Positions 17,158-24,888 of a DNA stretch of 64,000 bases are shown in pieces. Origin of the DNA: Streptomyces sp. NBC_01197 (GTDB taxonomy: Bacteria > Actinomycetota > Actinomycetes > Streptomycetales > Streptomycetaceae). A program made the position numbers and the translations under genes. Within the stretch, counting starts at the first letter, position 1. Every line of letters begins with the position of its first letter. The stretch is from positions 6,583,501-6,647,500 of the forward strand of contig NZ_CP108569.1 in assembly GCF_036010505.1 (NCBI RefSeq), in the 5' to 3' direction. The notes under the pieces are model-generated. The model saw only the letters and a list, made by a program, of their open reading frames with translations, was not told the DNA's origin and did not search any database.

Positions 17158-18282
17158 GTGGCCGACGACCGTCCCATCGCGCTCGACGAATACCCCGTCC
17201 ATCAGGTGCCGCTGTCGATGAAGCACGTCGCGACGGGCGACCGAAATGCCTATGACCGCTGCATCTTCCATGTCTTCGACCACCGGGGCAGAGCACTGCT
17301 CGTGGTGGGACTCGGCGTCTACCCCAACGCGGGTGTGATCGACGCGTACGCGACCCTGCGCACCGGCGACCGGCTGCACGCCGTACGCGCGTCCGACGCC
17401 CTCACGGACGACCGGATGAACCTCTCCGTCGGCCCGCTGCGCATCACCGTCGACGTCCCGCTCCAGCGGCTGACGCTGCACTGCGCGGCCGACCACGCCG
17501 ACCCGGACTCGCTCTCGTACGACATCGAGTGGACCGCGGACTTCCCGGCCGTCTGGGAACCGCACCATGTGCAGCGGCGTGGCGAGCGGCTGATGCTCGA
17601 AGGCCGCCGCTTCGTGCAGGCGGGCAGCTGCTCCGGGATCATCCGCGCGGGCGGCGCCGAGATACGGGTCGGAGCGGGGGAGTGGACCGGCACCCGCGAC
17701 CGGAGCTGGGGGGTGCGGCCCATCCCCGGCGAGGAGGGCGGGCGCGCCGAGGCCGAGTACCGGCCCGAAGGGTTCCACTGGCTCTGGATCCCGGTCCGCT
17801 TCGACGACCGTTTCGTCCTGGTCATCGCCCAGGAGGACGCCGACGGCTACCGGACGCTGAACGAGGCGCTGCTGGTGGGCGAAGAGGGTCACGACGTCCA
17901 GCTCGGCTGGCCGCGTACGGAGATCGGCTACCGGCCCGGCACCCGCCATCCCGAACGGGCCGTGATCCACCTCACCGGCCCGGACGGGCGGCCGATGGAG
18001 CTGACCGCCGAAACGCTCTGCTCGTCGCCACTGGCGCTCGGCGCGGGCTACCCGCCGGCCACCGACTGGCAGCACGGCACCTGGCAGGGGCGTGGCTGGA
18101 CCGACCGGCGCAGCTACGACATGAGCGACCCGGCGGCCCACCCGGCCGCCGCCTACGGCGTCACCGACCACGCCGCCCGCTTCACCCTCGACGGCCGGGT
18201 CGGGCACGGCATCTTCGAGCACGGCAGCTTCGGCCGCCACGACCCCAGCGGATTCACCGGATACGCATCGGTCGCGCCCTGA
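17158..18282 (+). CDS. AttH/CrtC-like (DUF7064/7065-type) hypothetical protein
   Basis: A 374-residue soluble beta-rich protein. GTG at 17158 follows AGGAGG. It contains DNAYDRC-like RNAYDRCIFHVFDHRG near the start, TRDRSWGVRPIPGE in the middle (conserved in the lipocalin-like AttH/CrtC superfamily and DUF7064/7065 proteins) and a C-terminal GRGWTDRRSYDMSDP. The family is uncharacterised but recurs beside acyl-CoA dehydrogenases and APH-type kinases, as here. Its gene is followed 73 bp later by the kinase-like gene, and probably forms an operon with it. Substrate unknown; hydratase-like activity is only a guess from superfamily membership. Confidence 0.65.
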   Translation: MADDRPIALDEYPVHQVPLSMKHVATGDRNAYDRCIFHVFDHRGRALLVVGLGVYPNAGVIDAYATLRTGDRLHAVRASDALTDDRMNLSVGPLRITVDVPLQRLTLHCAADHADPDSLSYDIEWTADFPAVWEPHHVQRRGERLMLEGRRFVQAGSCSGIIRAGGAEIRVGAGEWTGTRDRSWGVRPIPGEEGGRAEAEYRPEGFHWLWIPVRFDDRFVLVIAQEDADGYRTLNEALLVGEEGHDVQLGWPRTEIGYRPGTRHPERAVIHLTGPDGRPMELTAETLCSSPLALGAGYPPATDWQHGTWQGRGWTDRRSYDMSDPAAHPAAAYGVTDHAARFTLDGRVGHGIFEHGSFGRHDPSGFTGYASVAP

Positions 18283-18355
18283 ACGGACGGCCAACGGCCC
18301 TGCGGCCCAGGGCAGTACGCCGTCCGCACCCCCTTCCCGAGCGAGGAGCACCGCC

Positions 18356-19461
18356 ATGACCACGGCACCACGCCCCCGCACCACCACCCGAGACCCACAG
18401 GAACTGGGCCGCAGAATCGCCGCCTGGCTCGGCACCCGGCTGCCGGGCGCCCGTGTCGGCGACCTCACGACCCCCGCGTCGAACGGCATGTCCAGCGAGA
18501 CCCTGCTCTTCGGCATCGACGGCCCCGCCGTCCCAGTGGCCTCCTGCGCCCTGCGGCTGGCCGCCGACCCCGCCGCGTACACCGTCTTCCCCGCATATGA
18601 CATGGAGCGTCAGTACCGGGTGATGGGCCTGGTCGCCGCGCACACCGACATCCCGGTACCGCGCGTCCTGTGGCTCGAAACGGATCCGGGGCCGCTGGGC
18701 GCGCCGTTCTTCGTGATGGAACAGGCCCACGGCAGGGTCCCGCCCGACGTCATGCCCTATACGTACGAGGGGAATTGGCTGTACTCGGCGACCGACGCCG
18801 AACGCGCCGTGCTGGAGGAGGCGACCCTGCGGGTCCTGGCAGGGCTGCACCGGCAGTTCCCCGCCGCCGAGGCGGACTTCCTGCTGCCCGCGGGAGAGGG
18901 CGGGCCTACTACGCCTGGGTGGTGGACGGGCTCCCGCCCTCACCGCTGATCGAGAGGGCTTTCGAGCGGCTGGAGGAGCTGTGGCCCGGGGACGAGGGGC
19001 CTGCCGTGCTGTGCTGGGGAGACGCCCGGATCGGCAACATCGTGTACGACGGCTTCGAGCCCGCAGCCGTGCTCGACTGGGAGATGGCCGCCTTCGGCCC
19101 GTGCGAACTGGACCTCGGCTGGACCCTCTATCTGCACCGCTTCTTCCAGGACCTCACCGAGGGCTCCGGACTGCCGGGCCTGCCCGGCCTGCTGCGCCGG
19201 GAGAACGCCGAGCGGCGGTACGCCGAACTCACCGGCCACACACCGCGCGACATGGACTTCCATCTGCTCTACGCGGCTCTGCGGCACGCGATCGTCATGC
19301 TGCGCATCGCCTACCGGCAGGTGCACTTCGGCGAGGTCCGGGTCCCCGCGGACCCGGATGCCATGATCCTTCACCGGGCCTCCCTTGAGGCCCTGGTGGG
19401 GGGAGCGTACGACTGGTCAGGCGGCTTCGCGCGCCGGCCGGGCGGCCTTGACGGGGCGTGA
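18356..19461 (+). pseudogene. APH-family phosphotransferase (ACAD10/11 kinase-like), frameshifted
   Basis: Two reading frames together make one complete APH-fold protein of about 367 residues. The first frame (18356-18949) covers the N-lobe: NGMSSETLLFGI, SCALRLA and FFVMEQAHGRVPPDVMP. The second frame takes over near 18893-18903 and continues RAYYAWVVDG, then the catalytic loop CWGDARIGNIVYDG and the metal-binding VLDWEMAAFGPCELDLGW, to a stop at 19461. Losing one base in the G-rich run GAGAGGGCGGG explains the switch. Without repair, translation ends at 18949 and lacks all catalytic residues. The cause could be a real inactivating mutation, recoding, or a sequence error. ATG at 18356 follows GCGAGGAG. 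The 3' end overlaps the convergent hypothetical gene by 45 bp. Confidence 0.75.
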
Positions 19462-19818
19462 GCCCGGCCCGCCGACGTGCGAGAACGGCTGCTTGCGCCA
19501 GTCGAGTCCCTGAGGGAGCGTCAGCAGCAGTGCGGCGTCCTGCTCCTGGGCCTCCAGGGACTCGTCGGCGGGCTTCGCGTCCGCCGCCGCGCGGCCGGTG
19601 CCCGCGCACGCGGTCAGCCCGAACGGATTCCAGGGGCTGGCGCAGAGCGCGTGCTCGGGCAGTACGGTCTCGCCCGCGAGGAGGGCGATCGGCTGTGCGC
19701 AGTCCGGGCAGATCACCCGGTACATCTCAAAGGTGTCGTAGGCCGCGAGGCCTGGATCGTTCTCGATGGCCGCGAGCTCCGCGGGCTCGATGGAATCGAC
19801 GCTCTTCAGCTTGTGCAT
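19417..19818 (-). CDS. Hypothetical protein with a cysteine pair
   Basis: A 133-residue cytoplasmic protein starting at ATG 19818, preceded by GGGGAG. The sequence begins MHKLKSVDSIEPAELAAIEN. A VICPDCAQPIALL segment at about 32-44 looks like half a zinc knuckle, with further cysteines at ALCASPW and LTACAG. It has no membrane segments. I do not recognise the family. It is divergent from the Lrp-type regulator, whose start is about 200 bp away, and it overlaps the kinase-like gene tail to tail. Confidence 0.7.
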   Translation of the reverse strand: MHKLKSVDSIEPAELAAIENDPGLAAYDTFEMYRVICPDCAQPIALLAGETVLPEHALCASPWNPFGLTACAGTGRAAADAKPADESLEAQEQDAALLLTLPQGLDWRKQPFSHVGGPGSRPVKAARPAREAA

Positions 19819-20022
19819 GGAGATTCTCCCCCTCGGGTGGGCCGACCAGAGAACTGTGGTCTCGACCACAGCAAGCACTTCCCGCCCGGTGTCCGCGGTA
19901 ATCGCGCGGTCCCCGCGGACACGGCTCCAGGCCTGTGGCCTTCGTCACATGAACGCGTCAGGGGGCCCTTACCGGCCCTCTCCAGCTGTGCCGGAGAGGG
20001 CCGGGGCCATAGGTTGATCCGT

Positions 20023-20463
20023 ATGGAGGAGCTGGATCGCCGCATCGTGGAATTGCTCGTCAAGGACGGGCGGATGAGCTACACCGACCTGGGCAAGGCC
20101 ACCGGCCTGTCCACATCGGCGGTGCATCAGCGCGTACGCCGTCTCGAACAGCGCGGAGTCATCCGCGGTTACGCCGCGGTGGTCGACCCGGAGGCCGTCG
20201 GGCTCCCGCTCACCGCGTTCATCTCGGTGAAGCCCTTCGACCCGAGCGCCCCGGACGACATCGCCGAGCGGCTCGCCGGGGTCCCCGAGATCGAGGCCTG
20301 CCACAGCGTGGCGGGCGACGAGAACTACATCCTCAAGGTGCGCGTCCCGACACCGCTCGCCCTGGAGAACCTGCTGACCAGGATCCGCTCACTGGCCGGC
20401 GTCTCCACCCGTACCACCGTCGTGCTCTCCACCCCGTACGAGGCGCGGCCCCCGGAGATCTGA
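20023..20463 (+). CDS. Lrp/AsnC-family transcriptional regulator
   Basis: A 146-residue regulator. The N-terminal winged helix-turn-helix begins MEELDRRIVELLVKDGRMSYTDLGKATGLSTSAVHQRVRRLE. A linker strand (GYAAVVDPEAVGLPLTAFISV) leads to the C-terminal RAM effector domain with VPEIEACHSVAGDENYILKV and TTVVLSTPYE. Lrp-type proteins form octamers and respond to amino acids. There is no strong ribosome binding site before ATG 20023, so translation may be weak or leaderless. The downstream amidohydrolase gene begins 66 bp after the stop and is a likely operon partner. Confidence 0.92.
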   Translation: MEELDRRIVELLVKDGRMSYTDLGKATGLSTSAVHQRVRRLEQRGVIRGYAAVVDPEAVGLPLTAFISVKPFDPSAPDDIAERLAGVPEIEACHSVAGDENYILKVRVPTPLALENLLTRIRSLAGVSTRTTVVLSTPYEARPPEI

Positions 20464-20529
20464 GCGGCCCTCGCCCGCGCAGGGGCCCCCTGCGCTGACC
20501 GGCGCTCCGCAGGCGGGAGACTGTTCTCC

Positions 20530-22170
20530 ATGACCGAGAGCACCGCCACCCAGGCCGACCACCGCACCGTACTGCTGCGCGGTGGGGACATCCACAGCCC
20601 CGCCGATCCCTTCGCCACCGCGATGGTCGTGGAACGCGGGCACGTCGCCTGGGTGGGCTCCGAAGGGGCGGCCGACGCCTTCGCCAAGGGCGTCGACGAG
20701 ACCGTCGACCTCGAAGGGGCCCTGGTGACCCCGGCGTTCACCGACGCACACGTCCACACGACCTCGACGGGGCTGGCCCTCACCGGCCTCGACCTGTCGG
20801 CCGCGCGGACCGCGCAGGAGGCCCTCCGCCTCGTCCGGGAGCACGCGGCTGACCGCCCCGGCGACCGGGTGCTGCTCGGCCACGGCTGGGACGCGTCCGG
20901 CTGGCCGGACGGGCAGCCGCTGTCCCGCACCGCGCTCGACGAGGCGGCCGGCGGCCGGCCGGTCTATCTGCCGCGGGTCGACGTCCACTCGGCCGTGGTC
21001 TCCACCGCCCTGCTCGATCTGGTCCCGCGGGTCACCTCGCTGCCCGGCTACCGGGCGGACGCCCCGCTCACCGGCGCGGCGCACCACGCCGTGCGTGCGG
21101 CGGCCCACGCGCAGATCACCCCGGAGCAGCGCACCGAGGCGCAGCGCGCCGCCCGCGAGCGGGCGGCCTCGCTCGGTATCGGCTCGCTCCACGAGTGCGG
21201 CGGGCCCGACATCTCCGACGAGGACGACTTCACCGGCCTGCTCAGCCTCGCCGGGCAGGAGAAGGGGCCGCGCGTCTTCGGCTACTGGGCCGAGCGCGTC
21301 GCCGACGGCAAGGACGCCGCGCGCATCAGGGAGCTGGGCGCGATCGGCGCGGCCGGTGACCTCTTCGTCGACGGTTCGCTCGGGTCGCACACCGCATGTC
21401 TGCACAAGCCGTACGCCGACGCGGCGCACACCGGCACCGCGCACCTGGACGCCGCCGACATCGCCGCCCATGTCACCGCGTGCACCGAGGCCGGGCTCCA
21501 GGCGGGCTTCCACGCCATCGGGGACGCCGCGCTCAGCGCGGTCGTCGACGGGGTGCGGGCCGCCGCGGAGAAGCTCGGCCTGGCCCGGATCCGCGCCGCC
21601 CGGCACCGCGTCGAGCACGCCGAGATGCTCACCCCCGAAACCGTCGCCGCCTTCGCCGAGCTGGGCCTCACCGCCTCCGTACAGCCCGCCTTCGACGCGG
21701 CGTGGGGCGGCGCCGACGGGATGTACGCCCAGCGGCTCGGCACCGAGCGGGCCGGCACCCTCAACCCGTACGCGTCCCTGCTGCGGGCCGGGGTGCCGCT
21801 CGCCTTCGGCTCCGACAGCCCGGTCACGCCGCTCGACCCCTGGGGGAACGTGCGGGCCGCGGCCTTCCACCGGACCGACGGACACCGGATCTCCGTACGC
21901 GCCGCGTTCGCCGCCCACACCCGCGGCGGCTGGCGCTCCATCGGCCGGGACGACACCGGAGTCCTCGTGCCCGGCGCCCCGGCCGACTACGCGGTCTGGC
22001 GCACCGCCGACCTGGTGGTACAGGCCCCCGACGACCGGGTCGCGCGCTGGTCGACCGACCCGCGCTCCGGCACCCCGGGACTGCCGGACCTCACCCCGGG
22101 CGCCGAACTCCCGGTCTGCCTGCGGACGGTGGTCTTCGGACAAACTGTCTTCGTGCGGCCGAACGAGTGA
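20530..22170 (+). CDS. YtcJ-like amidohydrolase
   Basis: A 546-residue metal-dependent hydrolase of the Amidohydro_3 branch. An N-terminal beta-sandwich (VLLRGGDIHSP, VVERGHVAWVG) is followed by the first metal motif TDAHVHTTSTG. Later metal/active-site segments are ECGGPD, GFHAIGDAALS, RHRVEHAEML and the Asp motif LAFGSDSPVTPLDPW. The C-terminal part returns to the sandwich (GVLVPGAPADYAVW). YtcJ-type enzymes act on exocyclic N-formyl or amide bonds of varied compounds; the true substrate is unknown. Its gene follows the Lrp regulator, which may control it. Confidence 0.88.
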   Translation: MTESTATQADHRTVLLRGGDIHSPADPFATAMVVERGHVAWVGSEGAADAFAKGVDETVDLEGALVTPAFTDAHVHTTSTGLALTGLDLSAARTAQEALRLVREHAADRPGDRVLLGHGWDASGWPDGQPLSRTALDEAAGGRPVYLPRVDVHSAVVSTALLDLVPRVTSLPGYRADAPLTGAAHHAVRAAAHAQITPEQRTEAQRAARERAASLGIGSLHECGGPDISDEDDFTGLLSLAGQEKGPRVFGYWAERVADGKDAARIRELGAIGAAGDLFVDGSLGSHTACLHKPYADAAHTGTAHLDAADIAAHVTACTEAGLQAGFHAIGDAALSAVVDGVRAAAEKLGLARIRAARHRVEHAEMLTPETVAAFAELGLTASVQPAFDAAWGGADGMYAQRLGTERAGTLNPYASLLRAGVPLAFGSDSPVTPLDPWGNVRAAAFHRTDGHRISVRAAFAAHTRGGWRSIGRDDTGVLVPGAPADYAVWRTADLVVQAPDDRVARWSTDPRSGTPGLPDLTPGAELPVCLRTVVFGQTVFVRPNE

Positions 22171-22705
22171 CTTCACGGGATTCCGTGCGGCCGATCGATG
22201 CCGGAAAGTCTTCCCCACCACCTGCGGCTCTCCCGTACTGACCTGGTCATTCATCAGAACACCGCAGGTCGGGCGAGTATTGACAGGAAGCGGCCACCGG
22301 CGGGTAGGTTCGGCCGAGTCCACCACAGGACGTCCGACCGGCAAACCTCCACGCAGTCGTCGAACGCCGCTGGGTCATGGGGCGGCACACCGGAAGGCGT
22401 GCCACCACTGGGAGCCAGGTTCAGCGCCCGCGCCTCGGGGGCGAGGGAGGTTTCAGCCGGAAGGGGGTCCGCCCTGCTCCTCAGGAGTTCGTGGGCAGGT
22501 GCGACCCGGGTGGGGCCCGGACGTTCAGTAGACAACGGCTCTCGGTCGACCCGCAGCCAGCGGGCCCCAGGTCGGCCCGAAGGACGCCGGGCCCCGATCC
22601 GAAGTTCCCCTCTTCGGGAGTCGGGCCCACCGACGCGGCTGCGTTCCGCCGCCCCCGCGCTGGATAAGGTGATGGTTCGGCGTAGGGACACAGTGAGGGG
22701 CAGTA
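22171..22705. other. 535-bp gene-free stretch before ppm
   Basis: No reading frame with convincing codon use was seen on either strand. The stretch contains a good housekeeping-type promoter (22280-22310), several G/C-rich dyads (for example CTCCT-C-AGGAG near 22477 and CCCGG-x-GCCCGG near 22506) and, at its end, GAGGGG before the ppm GTG. It may hold a small RNA or an unusually long ppm leader. Confidence 0.5.
22280..22310 (+). promoter_or_regulatory. HrdB-type promoter
   Basis: TTGACA at 22280-22285 and TAGGTT at 22305-22310, separated by 19 bp. This is near the Streptomyces vegetative consensus TTGAC(A/G)-N18-TAG(A/G)(A/G)T. It points toward ppm but lies about 400 bp upstream of it. Confidence 0.55.
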
Positions 22706-23473
22706 GTGAACGACGGCGGTGAGCGGCGATTCGGTCCGCTCGGCAAGGCCTTGGTCATCATTCCGACCTACAACGAGGCCGAGAACATCAAGCCGATCGT
22801 TGCCCGGGTTCGCGCCGCGGTGCCGGAGGCGGACATTCTGGTCGCCGACGACAACAGCCCGGACGGCACCGGGAAGATCGTCGATGAGCTGGCGGAGGAC
22901 GACCCGCAGGTCCAGGTGCTGCACCGGAAGGGCAAGGAAGGCCTCGGCGCCGCGTACCTCGCGGGCTTCCGCTGGGGCATCGAGCACGGGTACGGCGTCC
23001 TGGTGGAGATGGACGCCGACGGCTCGCACCAGCCCGAGGAACTCCCTCGCCTGCTCACCGCGTTGAAGGGCGCGGACCTGGTGCTTGGCTCCCGGTGGAT
23101 GCCGGGCGGACGGGTCGTCAACTGGCCCAAGTCCCGGGAACTGCTCTCGCGGGGCGGCAGCACGTACTCGCGGATGCTCCTCGGTGTACCGATCCGCGAC
23201 GTCACCGGTGGATTCCGGGCGTTCCGCAAGGAGACCCTGGAGGGAATCGGCCTCGACGAGGTGTCGTCCCAGGGGTACTGCTTCCAGGTGGACCTCGCCC
23301 GGCGGGCCATTGAGGCGGGCTGCCACGTCGTGGAGGTTCCGATCACCTTCGTGGAGCGCGAGATCGGCGACTCCAAGATGAGCAAGGACATCGTCGTGGA
23401 GGCGCTGTGGAGGGTGACGGCCTGGGGGGTCGGCTCGCGGGCCTCACGCCTGCTGGGGCGGGAGCCTTCCTAG
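22706..23473 (+). CDS. ppm1: Polyprenol monophosphomannose synthase (GT2)
   Basis: A 255-residue cytoplasmic GT2 glycosyltransferase making polyprenyl-phosphate-mannose from GDP-mannose, the donor for protein O-mannosylation and lipid mannosylation outside the membrane. Motifs in order: ALVIIPTYNEAENIKPIV, ADILVADDNSPDGTGKI, the DxD-type VEMDADGSHQPE, LVLGSRWMPGG, RDVTGGFRAFRK and GYCFQVDLARRA. It lacks the C-terminal membrane domain fused in some mycobacterial proteins. GTG at 22706 follows GAGGGG. FxsA and RbpA genes lie downstream, a conserved Streptomyces order. The PIG-V-like mannosyltransferase at 3.9 kb is a possible user of its product. Confidence 0.92.
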   Translation: MNDGGERRFGPLGKALVIIPTYNEAENIKPIVARVRAAVPEADILVADDNSPDGTGKIVDELAEDDPQVQVLHRKGKEGLGAAYLAGFRWGIEHGYGVLVEMDADGSHQPEELPRLLTALKGADLVLGSRWMPGGRVVNWPKSRELLSRGGSTYSRMLLGVPIRDVTGGFRAFRKETLEGIGLDEVSSQGYCFQVDLARRAIEAGCHVVEVPITFVEREIGDSKMSKDIVVEALWRVTAWGVGSRASRLLGREPS

Positions 23474-23544
23474 GGCCCGATCAAAACGGAAGGCCCTGGC
23501 TCCCCAGCACGTCATCCGTGCGCGCCTGCGGGCACACTGGGAGT

Positions 23545-24120
23545 ATGACGACCGGCATACAGCCCCCGACCGCTCCCAAGCGCTCCCGGGCGCGCACCTT
23601 CGTACCGCTGGGCATCGCCGTCTGGGTGGTCCTGGAGATCTGGCTGCTGCTCCTGGTGGCCGACGCGGTGGGCGGGCTGACCGTGCTCTTCCTGCTCGTC
23701 GGCGCTCTGGTGTTCGGCGCCGCGGTCGTCAAGCGGGCCGGGCGGCGGGCCTTCCGCAATCTGACGGAGACCGTCCAGCGGCAGCAGTCGGGAGAGCTGC
23801 CGGCTCAGGAGCGCGAGAGCGGCGGGAACGGCTTCCTGATGCTCTCGGGGCTGCTGATCATGCTGCCCGGGCTGATCACCGACGTGATCGGGCTCCTGCT
23901 GCTGGTGCCGCCCCTGCGGTCGGCCCTGAGCCGGTACACCGAGCGGACCGTGGAGCGCCGGATGGGCAGGGCCGCGCCGGGGACCGTCGGCGACGCCTTC
24001 CAGCAAGCGCGGATGCACCGCCCGGACGGCAAGGTCGTCCAGGGCGAGGTCATCAAGAACGACGACCGGCCCGGCCCCGGAGGGGACGACGAGGGCCCGC
24101 GCCCGCCGCTGACGCCCTGA
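23545..24120 (+). CDS. fxsA: FxsA-family membrane protein
   Basis: A 191-residue inner-membrane protein. ATG at 23545 is preceded by GGGAG. Two hydrophobic segments (about 20-60) are followed by a cytoplasmic amphipathic stretch and a third region, NGFLMLSGLLIMLPGLITDVIGLLLLVPPLR, which is the FxsA signature. The C-terminus is charged and Pro/Gly-rich (RPGPGGDDEGPRPP). E. coli FxsA is known for relieving phage T7 exclusion by PifA; its normal role is unknown. The gene sits between ppm and rbpA and ends at a strong terminator. Confidence 0.9.
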   Translation: MTTGIQPPTAPKRSRARTFVPLGIAVWVVLEIWLLLLVADAVGGLTVLFLLVGALVFGAAVVKRAGRRAFRNLTETVQRQQSGELPAQERESGGNGFLMLSGLLIMLPGLITDVIGLLLLVPPLRSALSRYTERTVERRMGRAAPGTVGDAFQQARMHRPDGKVVQGEVIKNDDRPGPGGDDEGPRPPLTP

Positions 24121-24175
24121 CGCCGGGCCGGGGGCCCCGTGGGACGTACCAGGAACACAGGGGGCCGCATACAGA

Positions 24176-24223
24176 GAGCTGAGGGCTCCGGCACACCCTG
24201 AAGTGTGCCGGAGCCCTCAGCTC
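24176..24223. terminator. Bidirectional terminator fxsA/rbpA
   Basis: A perfect 21-bp stem (24176-24196 against 24203-24223; core GGGCTCCGGCACAC) with a 6-base loop CCTGAA. It separates the convergent fxsA and rbpA genes. Confidence 0.9.
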
Positions 24224-24258
24224 CTGATGTGGTCGTGCTGTACGCGAACGCCTGGGCG

Positions 24259-24633
24259 TTACGCAGACTTGCGGCTGTCCCGCGGATGCACGGCAATGTT
24301 CATGGCGCCGGAACGAAGGACGGCCAGCCTCTCGGCCAGCACCTCCTCCAGCTCCTCGCGGGTGCGCCGCTCCATGAGCATGTCCCAGTGCGTGCGCGCG
24401 GGCTTGCCCTTCTTCTCCTCAGGGCCGTCCCCGTCTACCAGGAGTGCTTGGGCGCCGCACGCCTTGCACTCCCACTCCGGCGGAATGTCCGCCTCTACAG
24501 AGAACGGCATCTCGAAGCGATGTCCGTTCTCGCATGCGTACTCCACCGCCTGGCGCGGAGCCAGGTCGATGCCGCGGTCGGTCTCGTAGCTGGTCACCAC
24601 GAGGCGCGTGCCGCGAAGAGCTCGCTCACTCAT
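24259..24633 (-). CDS. rbpA: RNA polymerase-binding protein RbpA
   Basis: A 124-residue actinobacterial transcription factor that binds RNA polymerase and group I/II sigma factors, stabilises the open complex and contributes to rifampicin tolerance. The N-terminal tail (MSERALRGTRLVVTSYETDRG) precedes a core with a Cys/His cluster (YACENGHRF, WECKACGAQ) and a basic linker (EEKKGKPARTHWDML). The C-terminal sigma-interaction helix is ERRTREELEEVLAERLAVLR. Length and sequence match Streptomyces RbpA throughout. A perfect sigma-R type promoter lies about 60 bp upstream, agreeing with the known thiol-stress induction of rbpA in S. coelicolor. Confidence 0.97.
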   Translation of the reverse strand: MSERALRGTRLVVTSYETDRGIDLAPRQAVEYACENGHRFEMPFSVEADIPPEWECKACGAQALLVDGDGPEEKKGKPARTHWDMLMERRTREELEEVLAERLAVLRSGAMNIAVHPRDSRKSA

Positions 24634-24694
24634 GAATCGTGCCTCCCGGGCTTGTCGCCCACAGGACAGGTGTCGCTGTCGTCGTCATCCGGTC

Positions 24695-24720
24695 AACGTC
24701 CGGTCGGCGGTAAAGATTCC
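24695..24720 (-). promoter_or_regulatory. Sigma-R promoter of rbpA
   Basis: On the minus strand GGAAT (24720-24716) is followed after exactly 18 bp by GTT (24697-24695), the GGAAT-N18-GTT consensus of the disulphide-stress sigma factor SigR. rbpA is an established SigR target in S. coelicolor. Confidence 0.8.
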
Positions 24721-24888
24721 CGTTGCGGGTCATACGTCGCCCGTCGTGCCGCCCCTTGTTGTACCCACCAGTGCCCTCTTTGTCACATCTGTTCAGAGAT
24801 GTCACCCTGCGATTTCGGCTGATGATCTCGCAGTAACGGTCCGTCCGGTGAGCCAAAGGCGTACACTACCGGCCTTTCACTTCAATGC

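Noticed and set aside
22171..22705. Cobalamin or other known riboswitch, RNase P RNA or tmRNA
   Set aside because: I looked for B12-box, RNase P and tmRNA core motifs and found none; only dyads and a promoter are supported.
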